Assembly (NCBI RefSeq): GCF_008923185.1
Contig: NZ_WBMT01000001.1
Coordinates: forward strand, 496,001-560,000
Length of the DNA: 64,000 bases
Direction: 5' to 3'
Origin: Actinomadura rudentiformis
Lineage (GTDB): Bacteria; Actinomycetota; Actinomycetes; Streptosporangiales; Streptosporangiaceae
Below the pieces are notes generated by a model. The model had not been told where the DNA came from. It worked only from the letters and a program-made list of their open reading frames with translations, and made no database searches. The position numbers and the translations under genes are program-made. Shown one piece after another: positions 42,592 to 50,676 of the stretch (positions within the stretch are counted from its first letter, which is position 1; each line of letters opens with the position of its first letter).

Positions 42592-43251
42592 ATGTTGTTG
42601 CTGCGTCCACCAGGCGTGTACCGGCCCCAGAGCGATACCGATCTGCTCAGTGAGACCCTGAGGCGCACCCCCGTGCCGGCGGGGGCGCGGGTATTGGACA
42701 TCTGCACCGGGACGGGCGCCGTCTCAGTGGCAGCGGCCCGCCTTGGCGGCTGCCGGGTGACCGCTGTCGACGTCTCGACGCGCGCGGTCCTGGCGGCCCG
42801 CCTCAACACGATGATCCGCGGGTTGCCGGTCCGGGTCCTGCGGGGAGATCTGTTCGCGCCGGTCCATGGCCAGGTCTTCGACGTCATCCTGGCCAACCCG
42901 CCGTACGTGCCGGGACACTCGGCCCTGCCTTCCCTGCACAGCCGCACCCGGGCCTGGAACGCCGGTCTCGACGGCCGGCGCCTGCTGAACCGTATCTGCG
43001 CACAGGCCCCGCGGCACCTTGCCCGGGGAGGCACGCTGCTCATCGTGCAGTCGGCGCTGAGCGGGGTGACGCCGACCCTGGAGGCCCTGCGGGACGCCGG
43101 GATGACGGCCTCGGTGGTCGCGCGCAGCACAGAACCCTTCGGCCCGGTCATGCGGGCCAGGGCGGGCGTCCTGGAGGAGCGGCGGCTGATCCGCCTCGGG
43201 CAGCGTCACGAGGAACTGGTGGTGATCCGTGGTGACCGAGCCGAAGACTGA
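42592..43251 (+). CDS. HemK/PrmC-like SAM-dependent methyltransferase
   Basis: 219 residues from the ATG at 42592; a TTG at 42583, which overlaps the previous stop and has GGAGG close by, is an alternative. SAM-binding motif VLDICTGTGAVSVAA, acidic AVDVSTRA, and the catalytic NPPYVPG are clear; NPPY marks N-methylation of an amide or amine. The N-terminal domain of real PrmC is missing, so the target is probably not release factor but a small molecule or peptide. It overlaps the CDGSH gene by 23 bp. Confidence 0.85.
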   Translation: MLLLRPPGVYRPQSDTDLLSETLRRTPVPAGARVLDICTGTGAVSVAAARLGGCRVTAVDVSTRAVLAARLNTMIRGLPVRVLRGDLFAPVHGQVFDVILANPPYVPGHSALPSLHSRTRAWNAGLDGRRLLNRICAQAPRHLARGGTLLIVQSALSGVTPTLEALRDAGMTASVVARSTEPFGPVMRARAGVLEERRLIRLGQRHEELVVIRGDRAED

Positions 43252-43501
43252 CGCGACCCGGGTGACCGTGGTGCCCGGCGGCCCCGTCCTGGTGGAGGGC
43301 CCGGTCGAGGTCACCCTCGAAGACGGCACCGTCGTGCTCTCCGACCGCTTCATGACGGCGCTGTGCGCCTGCCGCCGCAGCCGCGCCTACCCGTTCTGTG
43401 ACACGAGCCATCGGCGCCGCGTCCGAACGGACAGAGACGGCGACAGCGACAGAGACGGCGACAGAAACAGCGACAGAGACACAGACGGCGCCGAGTCCTG
43501 A
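43229..43501 (+). CDS. CDGSH iron-sulphur domain protein
   Basis: 90 residues from the GTG at 43229, inside the end of the methyltransferase gene. The core ends in CACRRSRAYPFCDTSH (residues 46-61), the C-x-C...P-x-C-D-x-S-H pattern that binds a redox-active 2Fe-2S cluster with three Cys and one His; the usual Gly is Thr. A disordered tail of D-R-D-G-D repeats follows, coded by near-identical units. It may pass electrons to the iron enzyme two genes upstream. A 133-bp gap then separates this run from the GTP cyclohydrolase gene. Confidence 0.88.
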   Translation: MVTEPKTDATRVTVVPGGPVLVEGPVEVTLEDGTVVLSDRFMTALCACRRSRAYPFCDTSHRRRVRTDRDGDSDRDGDRNSDRDTDGAES

Positions 43502-43634
43502 CCGATCCGCTGACCCTTCCTGATCAGGTCCTGAAGAAGAGATCCCGGTTGTCCGCTCTGGAGATGAACCTCCAGGCGGGGTGACGTCCGTACATGGGAT
43601 GAGCCGGTGCTTCGGTGAACTGACAGGGGAGACG

Positions 43635-44279
43635 ATGCGTGATCAAGACATGAAGCTGACGGAAGTGGCCGAGTCGGGCCTGACGACACGGCGGGGCACG
43701 TTCCGCGCCGTCGCGTTCCGGGACCCGATCGACCGGCACGAGCACATGGCCCTTGTCTTCGGTGAGACGAGCGCGCGGCACGACGTCCTGGTGCGGATGC
43801 ACTCCGAGTGCATGACGGGAGACATCTTCGGCGCGATGCGCTGCGAGTGCGGGGAGCAGCTCAACGCGGCGCTCGACGCGATCGTGAGCGAGGGCGCCGG
43901 GGTCCTGGTGTACCTGCGGGGGCACGAGGGCCGCGGCATCGGCCTGGTCGCCAAGGTACGGACCCACATTCTCCAGGACGAGCAGGGCCTCGACACGATC
44001 GACTCCGCGACCACGCTCGGGCTGCCCGTGGACGTGCGCGACTACGGCCCGGCGGCCCGCGTGCTCCACTACCTGGGCATCCCCTCGGTGCGCCTGATGT
44101 CCAACAACCCGGACAAGGTGAGCGCCCTCGAGTCGCACGGGATCACGGTGGCGGCGCGCGTCCCGATCCTGGCGCCCGCGCACGCGGGCAACATCGCCTA
44201 CCTCACGGCCAAGCGCGACCGGCTCGGGCACGACCTGCCGCAGATCGCGCGCGACAACGTGGGAGGTGCGTGTGGCTGA
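43635..44279 (+). CDS. ribA: GTP cyclohydrolase II (RibA-type), stand-alone
   Basis: 214 residues from the ATG at 43635 (AGGGGAGACG upstream). The zinc and GTP sites are complete: HSECMTGDIFGAMRCECGEQL carries the three Cys ligands, then YLRGHEGRGIGL and MSNNPDKVSAL. There is no RibB half, unlike the usual fused RibBA of actinomycetes, and no other riboflavin gene nearby. Hence it probably feeds a special pathway: GTP to formate, pyrophosphate and 2,5-diamino-6-ribosylamino-pyrimidinone 5'-phosphate. It heads a seven-gene run in which almost all genes overlap. Confidence 0.88.
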   Translation: MRDQDMKLTEVAESGLTTRRGTFRAVAFRDPIDRHEHMALVFGETSARHDVLVRMHSECMTGDIFGAMRCECGEQLNAALDAIVSEGAGVLVYLRGHEGRGIGLVAKVRTHILQDEQGLDTIDSATTLGLPVDVRDYGPAARVLHYLGIPSVRLMSNNPDKVSALESHGITVAARVPILAPAHAGNIAYLTAKRDRLGHDLPQIARDNVGGACG

Positions 44280-45087
44280 GCCGGCCGGCCAGGGACACCT
44301 GCTGCCCGTCGCCCGCGCGGCCGCGGCGCTGGGGCGCGACATCGTCCGGGCCCGCGCGCCGTTGTCGGTGACGGCGAAGGGCGACCGCGACATGGTGACC
44401 GATGTCGATCTGGCCGTCGAGGACGCGGTCCGCGCCTTCCTGACACGGGAGACCCCGGAGATCGGGATCCTGGGGGAGGAGCACGGCCACTCCGGCGCCG
44501 CCGACGGCTCGCTGTGGTGGGCCCTGGACCCGGTGGACGGGACCGCGAACCTCGCGCGCGGCATCCCGCTGTGCGCGGTCTCCCTCGCGCTCGTCGACGG
44601 GCTGCGGGGCGTGCTGGCGGCGATCGAGCTGCCGTTCCTGGACGTGGGCTACAGCGCGGCCGAGGGCCGGGGCGCCTACGCCGGGGATGAGCGCATCAAG
44701 GTCTCGGAGGTCGCGGACCTGCCCGCCGCCATGATCTCCGTGGGCGACTTCGCGCTGGGTGAGAGCGCGGAGGCCGAGGCGAAGAACCGGGTCCGCCTCG
44801 CGCTGCTCGGCAGCCTGGGTGCGCGGGCCCAGCGGATCCGGATGATCGGTACGGCGGCGATCGACCTGGCGTGGGTGGCGCAGGGCCGCCTCGACGCGAC
44901 GGTCATCCTGTCGAACCAGCCCTGGGACACGATGGCGGGAGTCCTGCTCGTCCGCGAGGCGGGCGGCGTCGTCCTCGACCGTGACGGCACCGACCACACG
45001 GCCGGGTCGGCGGCGACGATCGCCATGGCACCCGGGCTGCGGGCCCAGCTCATGGAGAGCCTCGGGAGTTGCCATGCGGTCGCATGA
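44272..45087 (+). CDS. inositol monophosphatase-family phosphatase
   Basis: 271 residues from the GTG at 44272 (GGAGG five bases upstream), overlapping the cyclohydrolase gene by eight bases. The metal sites are typical: GEEHG (about 72-76), DPVDGTANLARGIP (about 87-100) and WDTMAGVLLVREAGG (about 220-234). Members dephosphorylate inositol phosphate, sugar phosphates, 3'-phosphoadenosine phosphates or other small phosphates. In this setting it may remove the phosphate left on the pyrimidine or sugar intermediate. Confidence 0.88.
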   Translation: MAEPAGQGHLLPVARAAAALGRDIVRARAPLSVTAKGDRDMVTDVDLAVEDAVRAFLTRETPEIGILGEEHGHSGAADGSLWWALDPVDGTANLARGIPLCAVSLALVDGLRGVLAAIELPFLDVGYSAAEGRGAYAGDERIKVSEVADLPAAMISVGDFALGESAEAEAKNRVRLALLGSLGARAQRIRMIGTAAIDLAWVAQGRLDATVILSNQPWDTMAGVLLVREAGGVVLDRDGTDHTAGSAATIAMAPGLRAQLMESLGSCHAVA

Positions 45088-45829
45088 CTCCTGGTTGCTC
45101 GCGGGTGGCGGCGCGCAGCCGGTCCTTCTGGCGGTTCTCTGGGCCGGCTTCGGCCTGGGCCCGGCGGCGTGGCTGGCCGGAACCGCCTACGCCGTGAGCC
45201 TGCCCACCCTGCTCACCCTCGCGCAGCGGCGATCGGGGCGCCGCAGGCTGGGACCGGCTGATCGCGTCACGCTCGCCCGCGCGGTCCTCGTCGGCGGCGT
45301 CACCGCCCTCGTCGTGGAGGGCTGCGTGCACGGCGCGGCGGAGGGCGCGGGTCTGGCGATCCTCGTGGTGCTGGCCTCCGTGGCGCTCGTCCTGGACGGG
45401 GTCGACGGGCAGGTCGCACGGCGGACCGGGACGGTGTCCCGGCTCGGCGCGAGGTTCGACATGGAGGTCGACGCCTTCCTCATCCTGGTGCTGAGCGTCC
45501 ACGTGGCCTTCATCGCGGGGCCATGGGTGCTGGCGATCGGAGCCATGCGGTACGTGTTCGTCGTGGCCGCGTGGGCCCTGCCGTGGCTGCGTGCGGAGCT
45601 CCCACCGAGCCTCGCCCGCAAGGCCGTCGCCGCGCTCCAGGGGATCGCGCTCGTCGTGGCCGGCGCCGGAGTGCTCCCCGTCCTGGCCGCGAGCGCCCTG
45701 GCCGGACTGGCGCTGGCGGCTCTCGTGTGGTCGTTCGGACGCGACGTCGCCTGGCTGTGGCGTGCGTCCCTGGCTCCGGAGGGTGAGGATGGAACGCGTC
45801 GCACGCGCCTTCTGGCTGCGGTCTCCTGA
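45074..45829 (+). CDS. CDP-alcohol phosphatidyltransferase-family membrane enzyme
   Basis: 251 residues from the ATG at 45074, overlapping the phosphatase gene by 14 bases. The family signature D-x2-D-G-x2-A-R-x8-G-x3-D-x3-D is fully met by DGVDGQVARRTG followed by SRLGARFDMEVD. Six or so membrane helices surround it. Such enzymes transfer a phospho-alcohol from CDP-alcohol to an acceptor, as in phosphatidylinositol or phosphoinositol synthesis. It could fix the pathway product to a lipid or make a phosphodiester. Confidence 0.88.
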   Translation: MRSHDSWLLAGGGAQPVLLAVLWAGFGLGPAAWLAGTAYAVSLPTLLTLAQRRSGRRRLGPADRVTLARAVLVGGVTALVVEGCVHGAAEGAGLAILVVLASVALVLDGVDGQVARRTGTVSRLGARFDMEVDAFLILVLSVHVAFIAGPWVLAIGAMRYVFVVAAWALPWLRAELPPSLARKAVAALQGIALVVAGAGVLPVLAASALAGLALAALVWSFGRDVAWLWRASLAPEGEDGTRRTRLLAAVS

Positions 45830-46763
45830 GCAGGGCGAGATCCGGGCGACGGGTCTCCCCGAGGCCGGCCCGGACGAGGTACTGGTCCGGACGCTGTATT
45901 CCGGGGTGAGCCGGGGCACGGAGACCCTGGTCTTCCAGGGGCGTGTGCCCGAGAGCCAGTACGAGGTGATGCGGGCGCCCTTCCAGGAGGGTACCTTCCC
46001 CGCACCCGTCAAGTACGGCTACCTCAACGTCGGTGTGGTCGAGGACGGGCCGCCCGGGCTCCTCGGCCGGACCGTCTTCAGCCTCTACCCGCACCAGACC
46101 CGCTTCGTGGTCCCCGCGGACGCGGTGACGATCGTCCCCGACGCGGTGCCACCCGAGAGGGCGGTGCTGGCCGGGACGGTGGAGACGGCCGTGAACGCGC
46201 TGTGGGACGCGGCGCCGCTGGTGGGGGACCGGATCGCCGTCGTCGGGGCCGGCATGGTCGGCTGCGCCGTCGCCAGGCTGCTCGCCGGTCTCCCCGGCGC
46301 GCGGGTCCAGCTGGTGGACATCGATCCGGAACGCGAGGCCGTCGCCAAGCGGCTCGGCGTCGCGTTCGCCTCACCCGGCCAGGCGGAGGGGGAGTGCGAC
46401 CTCGTGCTGCACGCCAGCGCCACCGAGGCCGGGCTCGCCCGATCCCTGGAGCTGCTCGCCAGGGAAGGCGAGGTCATCGACCTCAGCTGGTACGGAGACC
46501 GGCGGGTGGCCGTGCCGCTGGGGGAGGACTTCCACGCCCGCCGTCTCTCCGTGCGCAGCAGCCAGGTGGGCTCGGTCTCGCCGGCACGGCGCGCCCGGCG
46601 GACCCACGCCGACCGCCGGGCACTGGCGCTCGGCCTGCTCACCGACCCCGTGTACGACGTGCTCATCACCGGCGAGAGCGACTTCGAGGATCTGCCGGAT
46701 GTGCTGTCCAAGCTGGCCTCAGGCGCGCTGCCCGCTCTGTGCCACCGCATCACCTACAGCTGA
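45789..46763 (+). CDS. MDR-family zinc-type dehydrogenase
   Basis: 324 residues from the ATG at 45789, which overlaps the end of the transferase gene by 41 bases (GGGTGAGG upstream). It has an MDR fold with a GroES-like N-terminal part (VLVRTLYSGVSRGTETLVFQG) and a Rossmann domain with VVGAGMVGCAVARLLAG, then an acidic end VQLVDID for NAD. The structural zinc loop seems absent. Substrate unknown; reduction or oxidation of the side chain on a pterin-like product is possible. Confidence 0.83.
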   Translation: MERVARAFWLRSPEQGEIRATGLPEAGPDEVLVRTLYSGVSRGTETLVFQGRVPESQYEVMRAPFQEGTFPAPVKYGYLNVGVVEDGPPGLLGRTVFSLYPHQTRFVVPADAVTIVPDAVPPERAVLAGTVETAVNALWDAAPLVGDRIAVVGAGMVGCAVARLLAGLPGARVQLVDIDPEREAVAKRLGVAFASPGQAEGECDLVLHASATEAGLARSLELLAREGEVIDLSWYGDRRVAVPLGEDFHARRLSVRSSQVGSVSPARRARRTHADRRALALGLLTDPVYDVLITGESDFEDLPDVLSKLASGALPALCHRITYS

Positions 46764-46775
46764 GAGGAACGCCTG

Positions 46776-47174
46776 TTGTTCAGCATCACCGTTCGCGACC
46801 ACGTGATGATCGCCCATAGCTTCCGCGGCGAGGTCTTCGGGCCCGCACAGCGGCTGCACGGCGCGACCTTCGTCGTGGACGCGACGTTCCGGCGTCCCGA
46901 GCTCGACGCGGACAACATCGTCGTCGACATCGGGCTCGCCACCCGGGGACTGGGGGAGCTGCTCGGCGAGCTCAACTACCGCAACCTCGACGACGAGCCG
47001 GCGTTCGCCGGGGTCAACACCTCGACCGAGTTCCTGGCCAAGGTCATCGCCGACCGGCTCGCGGAGCGCGTGGACCAGGGACTCCTGGGCGAGGGGGCAC
47101 GCGGCCTGGCGGGGATCACCGTCACGCTGCACGAGTCGCACGTCGCATGGGCGAGTTACGAGCGCACCCTATGA
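46776..47174 (+). CDS. 6-pyruvoyl-tetrahydropterin synthase / QueD-like protein
   Basis: 132 residues from a TTG at 46776 with GAGAGGA seven bases upstream. The zinc His sites of PTPS/QueD are visible: MIAHSFRG, then [10 protein letters not shown], and the catalytic/ligand end [25 protein letters not shown] matches the family's central helix (PTSENL-type). QueD and PTPS act on dihydroneopterin triphosphate-like compounds. Together with the GTP cyclohydrolase it strongly suggests GTP-derived chemistry. Its end overlaps the glycosyltransferase gene (ATGA). Confidence 0.82.
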   Translation: MFSITVRDHVMIAHSFRGEVFGPAQRLHGATFVVDATFRRPELDADNIVVDIGLATRGLGELLGELNYRNLDDEPAFAGVNTSTEFLAKVIADRLAERVDQGLLGEGARGLAGITVTLHESHVAWASYERTL

Positions 47175-49036
47175 ACCTTCCCTACGTCGTCCTGCCGGGC
47201 GATATCGACGACACGTCCGCACCCAGTGGCGGGAACGTCTACGACCGGCGCCTGTGCGAGCACCTGGCGACAGCGGGCGAGATCCCGGTGCCGGGAGCCT
47301 GGCCGCGGCCGGACGAGGCGGCGAAGACCGACCTGACGCGGGCGCTGTCGGCCCTGCCCGACGGCACGGTCGTGCTCCTCGACGGGCTCGTCGCGTGCGG
47401 TATCCCGGACATCGTGGTGCCCCATGCGCGCCGGCTCCGGCTCGCGATCCTGGTGCACCTGCCGCTCGCCGAGGAGACCGGGCTTCCAGCCGAGGTGGCC
47501 GCCGAGCTGAACGCGCTGGAGCGCGAGACCCTGCACGCGGTGGACGCCGTCGTGGCCACGAGCTTCTGGGCGGCGCGGCATCTGGTCGACCACCACGGGC
47601 TCCCGGCGGAACGTGTTCACGTCGTGCCGCCGGGTGTCGACCCGGCCGCTCCGGCCGAGGGCACGGAGGGCGGGACGCGGCTGCTGTGCGTCGGCTCGCT
47701 GACCCCGCGCAAGGGGCACGACGTGCTCGTCGAGGCCCTCGCGGCCGTGGCACACCTGCGGTGGAGCTGCGTGTTCGCCGGTCCGTCAAGCCGCTCCCAG
47801 GGCCATGCCGAAGACCTGCGGCGGTCGATCGAGGACCACGATCTCGCTGACCGGATAGAGCTGGCCGGACCGCGCACCGGCGAGTCGCTGGACGCCGCGT
47901 ACGCTGACGCCGACCTGCTGATCCTGCCGTCCCGCGCCGAGACGTACGGCATGGTGGTGACCGAGGCGCTGGCGCGGGGCATCCCCGTGGTGGCGACGGC
48001 GGTCGGCGGCGTACCGGAGGCCCTCGGGAACGCTCCGGACGGCGGGACGCCGGGAATCCTCGTGCCACCGGACGACGTGACGGCGCTCGCCGGCGCCGTG
48101 CGGCAGTGGCTGCGTGACGGCGAACTGCGGAGGCGGCTCCGGTCCGCCGCGCAGGAACGGCGGCGCACCCTCGCGGGATGGGAGGAGACCGCGCGCCGCA
48201 TGGCCGCGGTCCTGGACCGGCTCGCTCCGGGTTTCAGCCCCGAGTGGCTGGCCTTGCGGGAGCCCGCCGACGCCGCGGCTCGTGCCACGCAGCCGCTCGA
48301 CGTGCTGCCGAGCCTCGACGATCTGCCGGAAAAGGGGGCGCGGTGGGTCATCCGCGATCTCGGCTGCGGCACCGGTTCGATGGGACGCTGGCTCGCCGGG
48401 CGGCTCACCGGCCCGCAACACTGGATCCTGCACGATCGTGATCCAGAGCTGCTCCGGCACGCGGTCGGCGGCATGCCGGACCAGGCGGGCGACGGCAGCC
48501 CCGTGACCGTCGAGACGCGGGAAGGCGACCTTTCCGATCTTCGTGCCGCCGATTTGGCGGGGACGTCGCTGGTGACCGCCTCCGCGCTGCTCGACGTGCT
48601 CACGCCCGCCGGGATGACCGCGCTGGTCGAGGCGATCGTGGCGGCCCGGTGCCCGGCCCTGCTCACGCTCTCGGTCATCGGCATGGTCGAGCTGTCCCCT
48701 GCGGATCCCCTCGACGGCGTGATCGAGGCCGCGTTCAACGACCATCAGCGGCGGTCCGGGCTTCTCGGCCCCGCCGCCGCGGCCGCCGCCACCGAGGCGT
48801 TCGAGCTTCGCGGCGCCAAGGTGCGCTCCTATCCCAGCCCGTGGCTGCTCGGACAGCCCGACCAGGCCGCGCTGACCGCCGAGTGGCTCCGTGGCTGGGT
48901 CGGGGCCGCCTGCGAGCAGCGGCCCGACCTGAAACCCCAGGCCGGCTACTACCTTCGCCGCCGCCTCGACACCTGCGCGCAAGGCGAACTGCGCGTCGCG
49001 GTCCACCACACCGACTTGCTCGTGGAGCCAACATGA
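47171..49036 (+). CDS. fused GT4 glycosyltransferase - SAM methyltransferase
   Basis: 621 residues from the ATG at 47171. Residues about 1-365 are a GT-B glycosyltransferase of family 4: the switch from N- to C-domain at [20 protein letters not shown] and the donor-binding E-x7-E motif in [17 protein letters not shown]. Residues about 390-621 are a methyltransferase with [17 protein letters not shown] and acidic ILHDRD. The two usually occur as separate genes; the fusion links glycosylation and methylation of one product. It overlaps the flippase gene by four bases. Confidence 0.88.
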   Translation: MNLPYVVLPGDIDDTSAPSGGNVYDRRLCEHLATAGEIPVPGAWPRPDEAAKTDLTRALSALPDGTVVLLDGLVACGIPDIVVPHARRLRLAILVHLPLAEETGLPAEVAAELNALERETLHAVDAVVATSFWAARHLVDHHGLPAERVHVVPPGVDPAAPAEGTEGGTRLLCVGSLTPRKGHDVLVEALAAVAHLRWSCVFAGPSSRSQGHAEDLRRSIEDHDLADRIELAGPRTGESLDAAYADADLLILPSRAETYGMVVTEALARGIPVVATAVGGVPEALGNAPDGGTPGILVPPDDVTALAGAVRQWLRDGELRRRLRSAAQERRRTLAGWEETARRMAAVLDRLAPGFSPEWLALREPADAAARATQPLDVLPSLDDLPEKGARWVIRDLGCGTGSMGRWLAGRLTGPQHWILHDRDPELLRHAVGGMPDQAGDGSPVTVETREGDLSDLRAADLAGTSLVTASALLDVLTPAGMTALVEAIVAARCPALLTLSVIGMVELSPADPLDGVIEAAFNDHQRRSGLLGPAAAAAATEAFELRGAKVRSYPSPWLLGQPDQAALTAEWLRGWVGAACEQRPDLKPQAGYYLRRRLDTCAQGELRVAVHHTDLLVEPT

Positions 49037-50049
49037 AGCAGACCCTGTGCGGAGTGGTCATCCTGAGCGTCCTCGTGTGGTGGCAGAGCACGGACGCCTT
49101 CGTCGACGCCATCCGCGTGATCGACGCCCGGTCGGTGGTGGCCGCGCTCGCCATCGGCGCGCTGACCACCGTGCTCAGCGCCGCGCGGTGGAACCTGGTG
49201 GCCCGAAGCCTCGGGTTGCGGCTGCCGATGGCGAGGGCCGTCGCGGACTACTACCGGGCGCTGTTCCTGAACGCGGTGCTCCCGGCGGGCGTGCTCGGCG
49301 ACGTCCACCGCGCGGTGAGCCACGGCAAGCAGGAGGGTGACGTCCGCAAGAGCGCGCGGGCGGTGTTCGTGGAACGGGCCGCCGGCCAGGCCGTCCTCGT
49401 CGTCGTCGGTCTCGCCGTCATGGTGTCGGCAGGCGGACTGGCGCCGGGCTGGGTCGTCGGGGCAGGGCTGCTGGGCGCGCTCGCCGTGCTCGTCGTGCTG
49501 GCCGTGGGGTGGCGGAGCATCTGGCCGGGCGTGCTGCTCCTTTCGGCAGCCACCCTGGCCGGGTATGTCGGGCTCTTCCTCGTGGCGGGACGTCTCGCGG
49601 GCGTGACCGCTCCGATCGCCGACCTCGTGCCGCTGGCGCTCGTGGCCCTGGTCGTGATGGCGCTGCCGGTGAACGTCGGCGGCTGGGGACCGCGCGAGGC
49701 CGCCTCGACCGTGGCGTTCGGCGCCGCCGGGCTCGGCGCCGCGCAGGGCCTCACCGTCGCCGTGGTCTACGGCGTGCTCGCGCTCATCGCGAGCCTGCCG
49801 GGAGCCGCGGTCCTACTGCTCGGGCGCCGCCGCGTCCCGGCCGAGGACGGTGCCCCGGCGGCCGAGGACAGTGTCCTGGTCGAGCACGGCGTTGTGGTCG
49901 TGCACGGCGTCCCGGTCGAGCACGGCGTCCCGGTCGAGCACGGCGTCCCGGTCGAGCACGGCGTCCCGGTCCAGGAGTGCGAGGTACTCGCCGAACGCCG
50001 CGACGAGGCTCGCGAGAAGGTCCCGGCCCTTGTCGGCGGAGGCCAGTGA
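49033..50049 (+). CDS. flippase-like membrane protein (lysylphosphatidylglycerol synthase TM / UPF0104 type)
   Basis: 338 residues from the ATG at 49033. Seven to eight membrane helices match the flippase-like domain, with the signature YYRALFLNAVLPAGVLGDVHRA and near the end LPVNVGGWGPREAAS. After residue about 265 the chain leaves the membrane and enters a hydrophilic tail of six-residue VEHGVP-type units, coded by an 18-bp minisatellite that also lies inside the convergent creatininase-type gene. Members are thought to move lipid-linked products across the membrane, which fits a pathway with a CDP-alcohol transferase and a glycosyltransferase. Confidence 0.82.
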   Translation: MKQTLCGVVILSVLVWWQSTDAFVDAIRVIDARSVVAALAIGALTTVLSAARWNLVARSLGLRLPMARAVADYYRALFLNAVLPAGVLGDVHRAVSHGKQEGDVRKSARAVFVERAAGQAVLVVVGLAVMVSAGGLAPGWVVGAGLLGALAVLVVLAVGWRSIWPGVLLLSAATLAGYVGLFLVAGRLAGVTAPIADLVPLALVALVVMALPVNVGGWGPREAASTVAFGAAGLGAAQGLTVAVVYGVLALIASLPGAAVLLLGRRRVPAEDGAPAAEDSVLVEHGVVVVHGVPVEHGVPVEHGVPVEHGVPVQECEVLAERRDEAREKVPALVGGGQ

Positions 50050-50676
50050 CGGCCGCCCGACCACGCCCGACTCGGTGTAGGCGGCCATGCCGAGAGTGAG
50101 CAGGTGTTTCCGGTCGTCCGCCAGGTGATCGGCGGACTCGTGGCCGGGCCGGACGAGCTCCGGATGGGCGTGCAGGAGGATGGACGTCTCGATCTCTCCC
50201 GCGTGCATGTCGCTGTCGAGGGAGGTCCGGATCCCGGCGGCCGCCCGCGCCTCCTCCCAGTCCTGGAGGCCCGGGAAGAGGGCCATCGCGCCACGCGCCT
50301 CTTGGACGACGTTGCCGAGCACGTAGTTGCCGCCATGGCCGTTGACCACGACGAGCCGCGTCACGCCTGAGCGGCGGAGCGACTCCGCGATGTCCCGGAC
50401 GACCGCGTGCAGCGTGCTCGCCGAGATGCTCACGGTCCCCGGCCAGGCGGCGTGCTCGTGCGAACACGAGATCGTCACGGGCGGGAGGTGGAGGACGGGA
50501 TACGCCGCGGCGATCTCCCGGGCGATCGTGCAGGCGATCACGGTGTCGGTCGCCAGCGGGAGGTACGGGCCGTGCTGCTCGAAACTGCCGACGGGCAGCA
50601 CCGCGACCCGGGCCTGCCGGTCGCGTTCGTCGGCCGTGCTGCTCTGGGGGAGGAGAGAAGAGATCACGTCGTCCAT
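49813..50676 (-). CDS. creatininase-family amidohydrolase
   Basis: 287 residues from the ATG at 50676, overlapping the end of the DeoR gene by 13 bases. The metal site is intact: PVGSFEQHGPYLPLATDT (Glu, His, Asp), VVNGHGGN and DMHAGEIETS. The family includes creatininase, MftE of mycofactocin synthesis and the archaeal FAPy deformylase ArfB. The core ends about residue 230 (FGEYLALL); the last 55 residues are DRDAVL repeats from the minisatellite shared with the flippase gene. It may belong to the sugar island through DeoR, or serve the GTP-derived pathway as an ArfB-like step; both are inference. Confidence 0.85.
   Translation of the reverse strand: MDDVISSLLPQSSTADERDRQARVAVLPVGSFEQHGPYLPLATDTVIACTIAREIAAAYPVLHLPPVTISCSHEHAAWPGTVSISASTLHAVVRDIAESLRRSGVTRLVVVNGHGGNYVLGNVVQEARGAMALFPGLQDWEEARAAAGIRTSLDSDMHAGEIETSILLHAHPELVRPGHESADHLADDRKHLLTLGMAAYTESGVVGRPSLASADKGRDLLASLVAAFGEYLALLDRDAVLDRDAVLDRDAVLDRDAVHDHNAVLDQDTVLGRRGTVLGRDAAAPEQ
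49879..49968. repeat. 18-bp minisatellite shared by two convergent genes
   Basis: Five units of gtcgagcacggcgtcccg; the last three (49915-49968) are identical and the first two differ at a few bases. On the plus strand it reads VEHGVP in the flippase tail, on the minus strand DRDAVL in the creatininase-type tail. Neither reading contains a stop. Confidence 0.95.
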
